Of a stretch of DNA of 64,000 nucleotides, positions 1 through 9,286 are shown in pieces. The DNA is from Paenibacillus sp. JJ-223 (lineage in GTDB: Bacteria; Bacillota; Bacilli; Paenibacillales; Paenibacillaceae). Both the position numbers and the translations under genes were made by a program. The notes beneath the pieces are model-generated. The model ran no database searches. It had not been told where the DNA came from and saw only the letters and a program-made list of their open reading frames with translations. How positions within the stretch are numbered: the first letter of the stretch is position 1; every line of letters starts with the position of its first letter. The stretch lies in NCBI RefSeq assembly GCF_927798175.1, contig NZ_CAKMMP010000006.1, positions 62,001 to 126,000 on the forward strand, in the 5' to 3' direction.

Positions 1-63
1 TGTCAATATCAGAAGTGCGATGTCAAACACGGTTCGTCCATATTTTCGGTACAACGGAAGCAT
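1..63 (-). CDS. Start of a membrane protein (partial, runs off the window)
   Basis: Only the first 21 codons are present, on the minus strand, reading MLPLYRKYGRTVFDIALLIL and onward. An AAAGGAG ribosome binding site at 72-78 lies 8 bases before the ATG, which makes this a real start. The basic N-terminus followed by a hydrophobic stretch suggests the first membrane segment of an integral membrane protein. The start resembles AI-2E/YtvI-type permeases of Paenibacillaceae as I remember them, but 21 residues are too few to assign a family. It is divergent from the deacetylase gene. Confidence 0.55.
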   Translation of the reverse strand, partial: MLPLYRKYGRTVFDIALLILT

Positions 64-228
64 GGGCTTTACTCCTTTGTCATGTCGTTAATCCATTTAT
101 TGTACACGATAGCCTTGTTTTTGGAAATCGGCATTCAAGAAAAGCGTGAACTGTGATAAAATTAAAGGTGGTTTACTTTTCATAGTCATCATTTAGGCAA
201 TTCAGCATTAGAAGCGGGGAATTCAAGC

Positions 229-1635
229 ATGACAAATTTACTTCAGAGCATTTTGCTGTGGCTTTTGTACATCTCAACGTTCTATGCCTTTATTCCGAGC
301 CTGATCAGTCGCATCTTCGGTTTGCGGGTATTCAGGCGTGGCAAAAGCGATACGGATTTTTCCTTGACTTTCGATGACGGGCCAGATCCCGTTTATACGC
401 CAAGGCTGCTTCGGCTGCTGAAACAATATGACGCCAAGGCAACGTTTTTTGTCGTAGGGGAGCATGCTGCCAATCATCCGCAGCTGATCCGGGATATTTA
501 TGAGGAGGGACATCTTCTCGGCATTCATAACTATATCCATAAAACCAATTGGTTAATGCGGCCTCGTACAGTTCAGGAACAGATTCGGCGTACCGGTCAG
601 ATCATTGAGGAGATTACCGGGGAAAAAACGTGTTTTTACCGTCCACCGTGGGGCATTATGAATTTGTTTGATTTCTTCAGCAAAAAGGATCGTCAGATCG
701 TTCTATGGTCATCCATGTTCGAGGATTGGAAAAGCCGTGTAGGTGCCAAAAAGCTGACAGAACGCATGCTCAAGGAACTGCGCGCCGGTGAAGTCATGCT
801 GCTGCATGATCGCGGCACGACATTCGGAGCGGACGCGAATGCTCCGGAACAGATGCTGCAGGCGCTTGAGGTCGTATTGCAGAAGGCGCAAAAGCAGGGA
901 CTGCGAAGCGTGCGCATCGATACGTTGATGAGAGGGGGGAAAGAAGTGGCGGTATCCCGAAATGGACAACAGGAGTCGGCCAAACCACTCACCTTATGGA
1001 AACGCGTGATCGTTGCTGCTTGGTTAGGTTGGGAGAAATTGTTCCACTGGGTTTACCATTTGCGGACGGCATCGCCGAAGGACCCCATGCTTCATTATCG
1101 AACACGGGTGTATCATGGGGCACAGGTCGAGTTAGAAGGCGGAAAAAGGCTCCGCAATGGCGATCCGATGATCGAGCTGCATTTCGACAACAAAAAATTG
1201 TTCGAATTGGGCAGCACCTCTCGCTCCAGCATGCATTTAGCCATACGCATGATCCGTACGATGGAACAACAGCTTCCGGATCTGGCGCGCCAGATCGCGG
1301 CCGATCCCGAACTTTCATCCGCAAAAGCGTTGTATGGCGTGAGCATGATCAATCGCGGACCGGAGAAGTTTGGTTTTACGATTCGCGATTTGCCGCCAGG
1401 GCCGTTCAGTTCCGCCTCCAAAGTTTACCTCAAGCTGTTGCTAAGCGTCATTCATCCTTCCGGTACAAAGCGGCTGCGCGAGCGATCGGAAAAGCTTGTG
1501 CCCAAGTTGATTGTGATTCCCGTAGAAGACCTGCTGCAACGTTACGGCCAGACGGAATTTGTTGCAGCGAAGGCGAAGGAAACGGAAGAAGAGTTTGTTG
1601 CTCCCGAAAACGATATACTGGCAGAGCGGAGCTAA
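229..1635 (+). CDS. Membrane-anchored polysaccharide deacetylase (NodB domain) with YkoP-like C-terminal domain
   Basis: A probable carbohydrate esterase family 4 deacetylase of 468 residues. A hydrophobic segment at about residues 5-28 would anchor it in the membrane with the catalytic domain outside. The NodB motifs are visible: TFDDG with the metal/catalytic Asp pair at 49-50, the metal-binding pair H100-x3-H104, and RPPWG at 138-142. The family removes N-acetyl groups from peptidoglycan or other polysaccharides; the substrate cannot be told from sequence. Residues from about 270 form a second region resembling the YkoP domain found fused to such enzymes in Bacillota; I am less sure of that. 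The gene stands alone between a divergent membrane gene and a bidirectional terminator shared with ilvD. Confidence 0.85.
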   Translation: MTNLLQSILLWLLYISTFYAFIPSLISRIFGLRVFRRGKSDTDFSLTFDDGPDPVYTPRLLRLLKQYDAKATFFVVGEHAANHPQLIRDIYEEGHLLGIHNYIHKTNWLMRPRTVQEQIRRTGQIIEEITGEKTCFYRPPWGIMNLFDFFSKKDRQIVLWSSMFEDWKSRVGAKKLTERMLKELRAGEVMLLHDRGTTFGADANAPEQMLQALEVVLQKAQKQGLRSVRIDTLMRGGKEVAVSRNGQQESAKPLTLWKRVIVAAWLGWEKLFHWVYHLRTASPKDPMLHYRTRVYHGAQVELEGGKRLRNGDPMIELHFDNKKLFELGSTSRSSMHLAIRMIRTMEQQLPDLARQIAADPELSSAKALYGVSMINRGPEKFGFTIRDLPPGPFSSASKVYLKLLLSVIHPSGTKRLRERSEKLVPKLIVIPVEDLLQRYGQTEFVAAKAKETEEEFVAPENDILAERS

Positions 1636-1665
1636 AGCACGCTGCCCCTGCGCTGAACAGACGAA

Positions 1666-1708
1666 AAAGGCTGCCCTTCATTCTGATGAAGGAGCAGCCT
1701 TTGTTCGT
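1666..1708. terminator. Bidirectional terminator between the deacetylase gene and ilvD
   Basis: A stem of AAAGGCTGC and CTTCAT pairing with ATGAAG and GCAGCCTTT, with a short loop. The U-rich side is best on the minus strand (TTTTTCG), serving ilvD, but it also ends the plus-strand deacetylase transcript. Confidence 0.75.
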
Positions 1709-1752
1709 TCCGGTGTGTTGTGAAGCGGACCCCTAAAGATCCGCTTCGCCGA

Positions 1753-3438
1753 TTAAATTTTCAATACACCGCCGTTGCTGGCGTTGGTTACGAGTTTGGA
1801 GTAACGGGCCAGATAACCGGTTTTTACTTTCGGTTCAAAGCCTTTCCAGCCAGCGCGGCGAGTTTCGAATTCTTCGTCGCTGATGTGCAATTGGATCACG
1901 CGGTTATTCAGGTCAAGCTCGATGATGTCCCCATCCTCAACAAAGGCGATCGGACCGCCTTCAGCCGCTTCCGGAGAGATATGACCGATGCTGATGCCGC
2001 GGGATGCGCCGGAGAAGCGTCCATCCGTGATCAAGCCGACTTTGGCGCCGAGCCCCATACCAACGATTTGGGAGGTAGGAGCAAGCATCTCAGGCATGCC
2101 CGGGCCGCCTTTCGGTCCTTCGTAACGGATAACGACGACATGACCCTCTTTGACTTTGCCGTTGGCGATGCCATACAGTGCATCATCCTGGGAGTCGAAG
2201 CAGATTGCAGGGCCTTTGTGATAGCCGCCAACCGACTTGTCAACCGCACCAACTTTGATGATGGCGCCTTGAGGGGCCAGGTTACCGAACAATACGGCCA
2301 AGCCGCCTTTTTCGGAATGGGGGTTATCCAGCGAATGAATCACGTTGTGATCCAGAATCGGCGAGTTTTCCACGTTTTCGCGGATCGTTTTGCCTGTTAC
2401 GGTGATGCAGTCGGCGTGGATCGCACCCGGTTTTTTGAGCAGCTCGTTCAGCACGGCGCTTACGCCGCCCGCATTATGAACGTCTTCGATGTGAAGATCG
2501 GATGCAGGCGCAAGTTTGGCCAGATGCGGAACGCGGTTGGCTACTTCATTGATGCGTTCGATCGGGTATTCAAGACCCGCTTCGTGCGCCAGCGCCAGCG
2601 TATGCAGAACCGTATTCGTGGAACCGCCCATGGCCATATCCAGGGCAAACGCGTTGTCGATCGCTTCCAGCGTAACGATATCGCGAGGCTTGAGGTCCAT
2701 TTTGATGAGTTCCATCAATTGTTTTGCAGACTGTTTAACGAACTCGCGGCGTTCAGGAGCTACCGCCAGGATGGTACCGTTGCCCGGCATAGCCAGACCC
2801 ATCGCTTCGGCGAGGCAGTTCATGGAGTTGGCCGTGAACATACCTGAACAGGAGCCGCAGGTAGGACAACCGTACTGTTCGAGTTCCAGCAAACCTTTAT
2901 CGTCGATTTTGCCGGCTTGATAAGCACCTACGCCTTCGAATACGGATGTCAGGGAGAGTGCTTTACCGTTGCTGTCGCGTCCGGCTTTCATCGGACCGCC
3001 GCTGACAAACACAGTAGGGATGTTGACGCGCAGTGCGCCCATCATCATGCCTGGCGTGATTTTGTCGCAGTTCGGAATACATACCATGCCATCGAACCAG
3101 TGAGCCGATACAACGGTCTCCAAGGAGTCCGCAATGATATCGCGGCTTGGCAGCGAGTAACGCATGCCGATGTGTCCCATCGCAATGCCGTCATCGACGC
3201 CGATGGTGTTGAATTCAAAAGGAACGCCGCCAGCTTCGCGGATGGCCTCCTTGACGATTTTACCGAATTCCTGCAGGTGAACGTGTCCTGGCACGATATC
3301 GATGTAAGAGTTACATACAGCAATGAACGGCTTGCCGAAATCCTCTTCTTTGACGCCCGCCGCGCGGAGCAAACTGCGGTGAGGTGCGCGGTCAAAACCT
3401 TTTTTGATCATATCGGAACGCATCTTCTTGGCTGACAT
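1753..3438 (-). CDS. ilvD: Dihydroxy-acid dehydratase
   Basis: Converts 2,3-dihydroxyisovalerate and 2,3-dihydroxy-3-methylvalerate to the 2-keto acids in valine, isoleucine and leucine synthesis, in the cytoplasm. It has 561 residues, the normal length for the IlvD/Edd family. The conserved cysteines expected to hold the Fe-S cluster are visible: VCNSY (C42), PNCDK (C124) and CGSCSGM near 195. The C-terminal [18 protein letters not shown] motif ([11 protein letters not shown]) is intact. The start has a GGGGGG-type ribosome binding site just upstream. No other ilv gene is adjacent, so here ilvD is monocistronic, with its own leader upstream and a shared terminator downstream. Confidence 0.97.
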   Translation of the reverse strand: MSAKKMRSDMIKKGFDRAPHRSLLRAAGVKEEDFGKPFIAVCNSYIDIVPGHVHLQEFGKIVKEAIREAGGVPFEFNTIGVDDGIAMGHIGMRYSLPSRDIIADSLETVVSAHWFDGMVCIPNCDKITPGMMMGALRVNIPTVFVSGGPMKAGRDSNGKALSLTSVFEGVGAYQAGKIDDKGLLELEQYGCPTCGSCSGMFTANSMNCLAEAMGLAMPGNGTILAVAPERREFVKQSAKQLMELIKMDLKPRDIVTLEAIDNAFALDMAMGGSTNTVLHTLALAHEAGLEYPIERINEVANRVPHLAKLAPASDLHIEDVHNAGGVSAVLNELLKKPGAIHADCITVTGKTIRENVENSPILDHNVIHSLDNPHSEKGGLAVLFGNLAPQGAIIKVGAVDKSVGGYHKGPAICFDSQDDALYGIANGKVKEGHVVVIRYEGPKGGPGMPEMLAPTSQIVGMGLGAKVGLITDGRFSGASRGISIGHISPEAAEGGPIAFVEDGDIIELDLNNRVIQLHISDEEFETRRAGWKGFEPKVKTGYLARYSKLVTNASNGGVLKI

Positions 3439-3530
3439 GGTGTATTCCCCCCAAATATATATTGTGATCGAGCAACATGAATGGAAATAAAAAGGCAGTG
3501 CATCTGTCGTTTAATTTCATCTTGTACTCT

Positions 3531-3600
3531 AAAAAATAGACCGGTTTGGCCGGTATCAGGCTGCCATCGTTTAAACATTCCTTTGCTGCTTTAAACTCAT
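3531..3600 (-). promoter_or_regulatory. Possible ilvD leader structure
   Basis: On the minus strand, 90-160 bases upstream of ilvD, a 7-bp stem (GTTTAAA with TTTAAAC) encloses an AAAGGA ribosome-binding-like motif. Next comes ATGGCAGCCTGA (a 3-codon ORF), and then a short ACCGG/CCGGT hairpin with a U-rich tail (TATTTTTT). It could be an attenuator. The T-box signature is absent. The hairpin stem is only 5 bp, so this is tentative. The rest of the 3439-3792 gap shows nothing else besides the terminator at its far end. Confidence 0.3.
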
Positions 3601-3660
3601 GAAAAGCCCGGTTTTTCTATTGAGTCTATCACAATCGTCGTCATATTTCTACATTCAATA

Positions 3661-3702
3661 AGAAAGAAGCCGTCTGCCCAATTTACTGGAGCCCGGCTTC
3701 CT
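3661..3702 (-). terminator. Terminator of the acyltransferase gene
   Basis: Minus-strand hairpin with GAAGCCG and CGGCTTC arms followed by TTTCTT. It ends the acyltransferase transcript. Confidence 0.65.
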
Positions 3703-3792
3703 CTGGATGAAGCGAAGTGTTTCAAACATTGATGGGTGGAGCGCAAAAGCTTTAAACAGCTTCCTTCTTTGCGATATCTTTTGCAGGCTGCA

Positions 3793-4833
3793 TCAGGCCG
3801 AACGCTTGAAAATGTGGTGCCGTTTCAATGAAAAACGAGTCAAATCCGGTTCGACCAAAGGACGAAACGTTTGCCGAACGGCCGGATGGGCGAGCGATAC
3901 CGCAAACAGAAGAGCCACCGCGATGACGACCGGAATATACAAGCTGCTCTCAATCTGTCCAAAGATGCCAGACCAGACGGCCAAGCGGACGATAAAGCCG
4001 TGCAGCAGAAATACGTACAGCGTTCTTCGGCCGAGCTCGGTCATTCTGGAGGTCATGAACGGTACCCACGCAAGAAACATGGCGGCCGAGACCACCTGCA
4101 GCCCGTAAATGCCAAGCCGGTAAAAACCTGCATACCATTCGCGGTGTCCGAGTTCCATATAAGTCATGTTGCCGATCAGCCAACCATGCGCCACCCGTGG
4201 TCCGCCAAGTAAGAGCCATATCAGCATACCGGCCGAAAATATGGCGGCGAAGCGTCGTCCCCAGCCTGAACGCAGACGGGAACGGATGCTGCTGCCGTAA
4301 TCGTATCCTATAATGAAGAAAGGCAGGAATACAAAAGTGCGGCTGAAGCTAAGCCAAAATCCGTCCACAGGCATGTACCCGGCAAGAACGCCGAGCAGGA
4401 TGGACGCCGTCAAGCGGTGCACGGGTTTCCATGACAGGGTGAGCCGCAGCAGGAGCCTCCAGCAGAAATGGCTTGCCAAAAACCATAACAGCAAATAGGG
4501 AGCAAAGAAGGAAAGCCGCATGTGCGGCGTATGGAATAACGTATAATCCATCAAGGAATACAACGATTGAAACAGGATATATTGCAATGCGATGTGCGCC
4601 AGCGTGCTGCGCCCGGAAGTTCCCCTCAAGGAAGGTTTGGCAAAATATCCGGTCACCCAGACGAACAAAGGCATATGAAATGTATAGATCCAAAAGAAGA
4701 GTGCTTCGGCTTCTGCAAAGCGGGCGACAAGCGGTTCCAGCGCGTTCCCCACAAGTACGCATACGATGAGCAGAAAGCGCAGGTTATAAAAAAAGGATTC
4801 TTGATCATCGCGAAGTCGAATTCCGCCATTCAT
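3793..4833 (-). CDS. Membrane acyltransferase, acyltransferase-3 / fucose 4-O-acetylase-like
   Basis: A 346-residue integral membrane protein with about ten hydrophobic segments. The N-terminal pattern (F-Y-N-L-R-F-L-L-I-V-x-V-L-V-G-N) is typical of acyltransferase-3 / NeuO-OatA-like transferases that O-acetylate cell-surface sugars. The acceptor is unknown. An in-frame ATG lies 27 bases upstream at 4860, but the GGGGGG ribosome binding site sits five to six bases before the ATG at 4833, so I chose 4833. The gene is single and divergent from kdgK. Confidence 0.8.
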   Translation of the reverse strand: MNGGIRLRDDQESFFYNLRFLLIVCVLVGNALEPLVARFAEAEALFFWIYTFHMPLFVWVTGYFAKPSLRGTSGRSTLAHIALQYILFQSLYSLMDYTLFHTPHMRLSFFAPYLLLWFLASHFCWRLLLRLTLSWKPVHRLTASILLGVLAGYMPVDGFWLSFSRTFVFLPFFIIGYDYGSSIRSRLRSGWGRRFAAIFSAGMLIWLLLGGPRVAHGWLIGNMTYMELGHREWYAGFYRLGIYGLQVVSAAMFLAWVPFMTSRMTELGRRTLYVFLLHGFIVRLAVWSGIFGQIESSLYIPVVIAVALLFAVSLAHPAVRQTFRPLVEPDLTRFSLKRHHIFKRSA

Positions 4834-4917
4834 GCTGTCGCCCCCCAGTTGACTCGTCATAAGCGAGTCTTTTGCATCTGTATTAAGGGTAATACGGAAG
4901 TTGTGTATTGATTGTGA

Positions 4918-4946
4918 TATAATTCACAAGGGAAAGCGCTATCCAT
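4918..4946 (+). promoter_or_regulatory. kdgK promoter -10 with imperfect cre site
   Basis: A perfect TATAAT at 4918-4923 is followed at 4930-4945 by GGGAAAGCGCTATCCA. This matches the CcpA cre consensus WTGNNANCGNWNNCAW with three mismatches but keeps the central palindrome AAAGCGCT. No clear -35 box is seen. The position just downstream of the -10 would suit repression by glucose. Confidence 0.45.
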
Positions 4947-5054
4947 TCCATGAACTGTGACAACAAAATGAACGGCAGGGATTGACAACGGTTACATCGA
5001 ACATGACAATGGTAAAAGAAGATGAGGATTGTAAATATAGGGAGGAAAGAGATC

Positions 5055-6020
5055 ATGCCTGTTATTGCTTCAGGAAGTCCCGAAATCATTACTTTCGGCG
5101 AGAGTATGGGATTGTTGACGGCAAAGGATACGAGAGGGCTGGAATATGCGGCTTCGCTGGATAAATCGTTCGGCGGTGCGGAGAGCAATCTGGCGATCGG
5201 CGTATCCCGGCTTGGACATACAAGCGGCTGGTTTGGCCGCCTTGGCAAGGATCCGATCGGCCATATGATTTTGAAGGCGATCCGCGGCGAAGGCGTGGAC
5301 GTTTCGAGAGCCCGCATGAGCGATGCGGAACCGACGGGTTTGATGATTCGTGAGAACGCTTCCGGCAAAGCTTCCGTCCACTATTATAGGAAGCTTTCCG
5401 CCGCCAGCGCAATGACGCCGGATGATCTTGACGCGGATTATATCGCCGGTGCCAAAATATTGCATGTCACCGGCATTACGGCCGCCATCAGCGCGTCGGG
5501 GCTGGAAACGGTGGAGGCAGCCATACATATCGCCAAACAGGCTGGCGTGAAGGTGAGCTTTGACCCGAATCTGCGCCTGAAGCTATGGTCGGCCGAGGAA
5601 GCCCGTCCCGTGCTGCTTCGGCTTGCCGAGCAGGCCGACTACTTTTTGCCGGGGCTGGACGAGATGAAACTGCTTTACGATGAAGATAGCGATGCCAAGG
5701 TGTTAGAACGACTGTCCGCCATGAATGCAATCTGCATCGTGAAGGGCGGACCCGATTTGACCTATGCATTGGTCAATGGTACCCTAACGGAAGTTCCGTA
5801 CTTCAAGGCAGATCACGTGCTCGATACGGTGGGTGCGGGGGACGGTTTCTGTGCCGGATTTTTGACGGGCATCCTGAAAGGGTATACTCCCCAGGAAGCG
5901 ACAAGACTGGGTAACCTGACCGGTTCCATGGTCATTCAGGCCGTGGGTGACTGGGAGGCTTTACCGACCTGGGATCAGGTGGAGGCCAAATTGAACAACG
6001 TGGCTCATGTTGAGCGTTAG
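5055..6020 (+). CDS. kdgK: 2-dehydro-3-deoxygluconate kinase (PfkB family sugar kinase)
   Basis: Phosphorylates 2-keto-3-deoxygluconate to KDPG with ATP. The product is 321 residues, with the N-terminal ITFGESMGLL strand, a substrate-binding GGAESNLAIG motif and the C-terminal PfkB signature DTVGAGDGFCAGF holding the catalytic Asp. An in-frame start at 5022 exists, but GGGAGG lies just before the ATG at 5055. The next gene is eda, which supports KDG kinase over other PfkB sugars: together they turn KDG into pyruvate and glyceraldehyde-3-phosphate. KDG would come from pectin or uronate breakdown, matching the GH105 locus later in the window. Confidence 0.85.
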   Translation: MPVIASGSPEIITFGESMGLLTAKDTRGLEYAASLDKSFGGAESNLAIGVSRLGHTSGWFGRLGKDPIGHMILKAIRGEGVDVSRARMSDAEPTGLMIRENASGKASVHYYRKLSAASAMTPDDLDADYIAGAKILHVTGITAAISASGLETVEAAIHIAKQAGVKVSFDPNLRLKLWSAEEARPVLLRLAEQADYFLPGLDEMKLLYDEDSDAKVLERLSAMNAICIVKGGPDLTYALVNGTLTEVPYFKADHVLDTVGAGDGFCAGFLTGILKGYTPQEATRLGNLTGSMVIQAVGDWEALPTWDQVEAKLNNVAHVER

Positions 6021-6108
6021 TTGTTGCTGAAATCATGCATGTCTCATCTTCTTTTTTGAAAATGTAAGGGATGTACCGAACAACCACATGGACAAGGGAG
6101 AGAACGAA

Positions 6109-6774
6109 ATGAAGAAGCTTCAGCTGCTGCAGAAAATTACGGAAAATGGCGTTGTCGCCGTATTGCGCGGCGATTCCGCCGATCAGGTCATTGCCATGGC
6201 TGAACAGGCCATCGCGGGCGGCATCAAGGTAATCGAGATTACGATGACGGTGCCTAGCGCCCTGAAAGCCATTGAGAAACTGAGCCGCATGTATCACTGG
6301 AATACACAGGATCCCGAAAAGTTTGCCATCATCGGGGCCGGGACTGTCCTTGAAGCCCAGACGGCGCGTGCAGCCATCATGGCTGGGGCCGAGTTTGTCG
6401 TTGGACCGTCCTTGAACCCCGAAACGGTGCAGATCTGCAACCTGTATCGCATCCCTATCTTGCCGGGGGTGATGACGATTGCCGATGTTCAGCGGGCGCT
6501 TGAGCTTGGCGTGGACATCGTGAAGCTGTTCCCAGGCAATCTGTACGACCCATCTATCATCAAAACGATGAAAGGCCCGATGCCGCAGGCGAATTTCATG
6601 CCAACCGGCGGCGTTTCGCTTTCCAACCTGGGAGACTGGATCAAAGGGGGAGCGGTGGCCGTGGGCATCGGGTCCGACCTGACCAGCGAAGCGGTCAAAA
6701 CGGGAGATTTGAGCCATGTGCGGCGGAAGGCGGAACAATACATGGACGCTTATCGCAAGGCCAAGGCCGAATAG
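6109..6774 (+). CDS. eda: 2-dehydro-3-deoxy-phosphogluconate aldolase
   Basis: Class I aldolase splitting KDPG into pyruvate and glyceraldehyde-3-phosphate. The 221-residue product carries the family's VVAVLRG start, the IEITMTVP strand with the catalytic Glu, GAGTVL, and VKLFPGN, whose Lys forms the Schiff base. The residues around 60-70 (MYHWNTQDPEKF) are a small insertion relative to short Eda proteins, seen in many Bacillota members as far as I recall. The ATG at 6109 has AAGGGAGAG upstream; the one at 6088 does not. It lies 88 bases after kdgK, probably in one operon. Confidence 0.88.
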   Translation: MKKLQLLQKITENGVVAVLRGDSADQVIAMAEQAIAGGIKVIEITMTVPSALKAIEKLSRMYHWNTQDPEKFAIIGAGTVLEAQTARAAIMAGAEFVVGPSLNPETVQICNLYRIPILPGVMTIADVQRALELGVDIVKLFPGNLYDPSIIKTMKGPMPQANFMPTGGVSLSNLGDWIKGGAVAVGIGSDLTSEAVKTGDLSHVRRKAEQYMDAYRKAKAE

Positions 6775-6867
6775 AACGGAAATATGCGAAGACGAGGGCC
6801 ATGCGGAAGCTTTGGCTCTTGTCTCGCGGAACCCGGTACCAGCGATAGCGGAGAAAGGTGATCGTCG

Positions 6868-7632
6868 TTGGCAAAAAATTATAATACAGGGCGCAAAAGA
6901 AGAGGCGTCGGCAAATTTTTGCTGGTGCTTTTGGCGCTTGTCGTCATTGGTTGCGGATATGTCGGTTGGAAGCTGTTGACCCCTTACGGGCCGCAGGAGC
7001 TGGCTGGCAAAGCTATGGAAACCTCGGAGCAGATTACCGTCAGCGAACAGGAAAAGTGGATTGATTTCGCTCCTGCAAAATCCATAGGAGTCAGCGTCAT
7101 CTTTTATCCTGGCGGTTTGGTCAAACCGGAGAGTTATGCCCCGCTGGCTCGCGGGCTTGCCGAGATGGGACATCACACCATTATTGCCAAGATGCCTGTT
7201 AACCTGGCGGTACTGAAGCAGAACTTGGCGGATGACATTCGAAATGCATACCCGGAAGAACAATTCGTTATGGGCGGTCATTCGTTGGGCGGCTCGATGG
7301 CTGCGAGGTATGCTGCGTCTCATCCGGACGCGTTGAAAGGCATATTTTTTCTCGCCTCCTATCCTGATGAAAAAGGAAGCGTGAAATCGTTAGGCATGCC
7401 TGCTTTGTCCATTCTGGGCACGAAGGATGAGGTCGTCAATGCCGAAAAGTACCAAAAAGGCCGTTCATATTTGCCTGAAGATACCGTATATTACACGATT
7501 GAGGGAGGCAACCACTCGCAATTCGGCGATTACGGCCATCAGAGCGGAGACGGTGAAGCCGGCATCGATGTGCAGGAACAGCAGTCCCAGACCGTAAAAA
7601 CAATCTCCGACTGGCTTCACGGCATCGAGTAA
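6868..7632 (+). CDS. Membrane-anchored alpha/beta hydrolase
   Basis: 254 residues starting at a TTG with GAAAGGTG upstream. A basic N-terminus (KNYNTGRKRRG) is followed by one hydrophobic segment at about 14-34, so the enzyme is probably held on the outer face of the membrane. The nucleophile elbow GGHSLGGS is clear, an acid is expected near TKDEVV, and the catalytic His lies in EGGNHSQFGDYG. The sequence resembles the dienelactone hydrolase / Abhydrolase_5 group. The substrate is unknown. It follows eda by about 90 bases. Confidence 0.8.
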   Translation: MAKNYNTGRKRRGVGKFLLVLLALVVIGCGYVGWKLLTPYGPQELAGKAMETSEQITVSEQEKWIDFAPAKSIGVSVIFYPGGLVKPESYAPLARGLAEMGHHTIIAKMPVNLAVLKQNLADDIRNAYPEEQFVMGGHSLGGSMAARYAASHPDALKGIFFLASYPDEKGSVKSLGMPALSILGTKDEVVNAEKYQKGRSYLPEDTVYYTIEGGNHSQFGDYGHQSGDGEAGIDVQEQQSQTVKTISDWLHGIE

Positions 7633-7660
7633 TACATCCTTGTTTCCGGGAGGAATATCC

Positions 7661-8434
7661 ATGGCAATACTTCAGGTGCAAGGCAGACAGATCGCCTGCG
7701 ACGGCATTCTGTTCGACAAGGATGGCACGCTGCTGGAATTTTTGCAGTTATGGGGGCCGTGGGCCGAATCTTTGCTGAATCAGCTTGAACGGAAGCTGGA
7801 GCAGATGGGTGGCACGTTTACGCTGCCGAAGGAACAGGTCTTCGGTACGGTGCACGATCCGCATGGACGGATTGTGGGTTATGATCCGCAGGGCCCGCTG
7901 GCCATTGCCACCGTGGACGAAAGCACCGGTTTGCTGGCCGGGCAGCTCTATGCGGCGGGAATGGCGTGGAACGACGCGGTGACCGCAATCCGGAGCATGT
8001 CCACAGAAGCGATGTGCCATGTGCGGGAGAAGCGGCATGCCGAGCCTTTGCATGGGCTGCCCGCATTTGTCCGGAGCTGCATGGAAGCAGCGCTGCCGCT
8101 CGCCGTCGTCACCTCCGATAGCACGGCGGCAGCGGAAGAACATCTGGAATGGATGGGGCTGCGTCCTTTTTTTGCATCGATCGTGGGCTGCGACCGGGTG
8201 ACCCTGGGCAAACCCGACGGAGAGTCGGCCTTGCTGGCTTGCCGTGAGCTGAACATTCGTCCGGAGTCTGCAGTAATCGTCGGCGACAGCAATGGCGATA
8301 TGCAGATGGGGCGCAGCATAGGCGCTGCTTTGCTCATTGGCGTAAGTCCGCCAGGAGGCGAAGCGGCCCGGTTACGAGACGCCGATATCATGATTCGAGA
8401 TTACGCTGAACTCAGCATCATCAAAGATGCCTGA
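7661..8434 (+). CDS. HAD-family hydrolase (phosphoglycolate phosphatase-like)
   Basis: 257-residue haloacid dehalogenase-type phosphatase. Motif I is FDKDGTL with the nucleophile Asp, motif II is VTSDST, the motif III Lys is in GKPDGE, and motif IV is GDSNGDMQMG. A large cap of about 100 residues sits between motifs I and II. GGGAGG lies 6 bases before the ATG at 7661. The substrate is not known; Gph-like and pyrophosphatase-like members share these motifs. The gene is in the same forward run as its neighbours. Confidence 0.85.
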   Translation: MAILQVQGRQIACDGILFDKDGTLLEFLQLWGPWAESLLNQLERKLEQMGGTFTLPKEQVFGTVHDPHGRIVGYDPQGPLAIATVDESTGLLAGQLYAAGMAWNDAVTAIRSMSTEAMCHVREKRHAEPLHGLPAFVRSCMEAALPLAVVTSDSTAAAEEHLEWMGLRPFFASIVGCDRVTLGKPDGESALLACRELNIRPESAVIVGDSNGDMQMGRSIGAALLIGVSPPGGEAARLRDADIMIRDYAELSIIKDA

Positions 8435-8464
8435 CGGAGCATCATCACATAAGGGGGAGAGAGG

Positions 8465-9205
8465 ATGAACGCAACCGAGCAGCTCATTTCCTGGATTCGG
8501 GAAAGCGAGAAGATCGTTTTTTTTGGAGGGGCAGGAACTTCGACGGAAAGCGGAATTCCCGACTTTCGCTCCGCTGCAGGCCTATATCAGACGGAACAGC
8601 ACTCCCCATATCCGCCGGAGGAGCTGCTGAGCCGCAGCTTTTTTGATCGGCATGCCGATATCTTCTTTGATTTCTACCGCAGCAAAATGCTTCATCCAAA
8701 CGCAGAGCCGAACGGTTGCCACCGATTGCTTGCCCGTTTGGAGCAAGAAGGACGCCTGCAGGCCGTCATTACGCAAAACATCGACGGCCTGCATCAAAAA
8801 GCAGGCAGCCATACCGTGCTGGAACTGCACGGATCGGTCCACCGGAACTATTGCATGGACTGCAGACGTTTTCATACATTGGATCACATGATCGATTCTG
8901 CATCGATCGTGCCTCGCTGCACGGCTTGCGGCGGAATCGTCAAGCCGGACGTCGTGCTTTACGAGGAGCAGCTCGACCAATCGGTGTTGTTTGGGGCAGT
9001 CGATGCGATCTCTTCCGCGGATCTGCTGCTGGTTGGCGGAACGTCGCTGACCGTCCAGCCCGCCGCGCAGCTCATTACCTATTTTCGCGGAAAACATACG
9101 GTGCTGCTGAACGCAACGCCTACCGCCTACGATCATCGGGCCGATCTGTTGATTACCGATCCGATTGGTGAGGTAATGAATACTGTTGATCGGCTTCTCG
9201 GCTGA
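8465..9205 (+). CDS. NAD-dependent protein deacylase, sirtuin (Sir2/CobB)
   Basis: Removes acyl groups from protein lysines using NAD. The 246 residues carry GAGTSTESGIPDFRS (22-36), TQNIDGLH (103-110), the catalytic H122 in LHGS, and the zinc-binding cysteines C130, C133, C152 and C155. The GGTSLTVQP motif binds NAD. The gene has a GGGGGAGAGAGG ribosome binding site. In this group such enzymes regulate acetyl-CoA synthetase, but no acs gene is nearby, so the target is open. Confidence 0.93.
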   Translation: MNATEQLISWIRESEKIVFFGGAGTSTESGIPDFRSAAGLYQTEQHSPYPPEELLSRSFFDRHADIFFDFYRSKMLHPNAEPNGCHRLLARLEQEGRLQAVITQNIDGLHQKAGSHTVLELHGSVHRNYCMDCRRFHTLDHMIDSASIVPRCTACGGIVKPDVVLYEEQLDQSVLFGAVDAISSADLLLVGGTSLTVQPAAQLITYFRGKHTVLLNATPTAYDHRADLLITDPIGEVMNTVDRLLG

Positions 9206-9286
9206 CCGTGACATGTGTTGAATGACCGCATTTCTCGGCAGACAGCCGGCAAGGAAGCGGAACCTGGGGAAAGAAGGGATTCATTT

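Noticed and set aside
1720..2847. Long plus-strand open frame opposite ilvD
   Set aside because: It is the antisense shadow of a well-defined dihydroxy-acid dehydratase gene and encodes no recognisable protein.
3439..3700. T-box riboswitch upstream of ilvD
   Set aside because: The conserved T-box sequence (GGGTGGNACCGCG) and specifier loop are missing on the minus strand.
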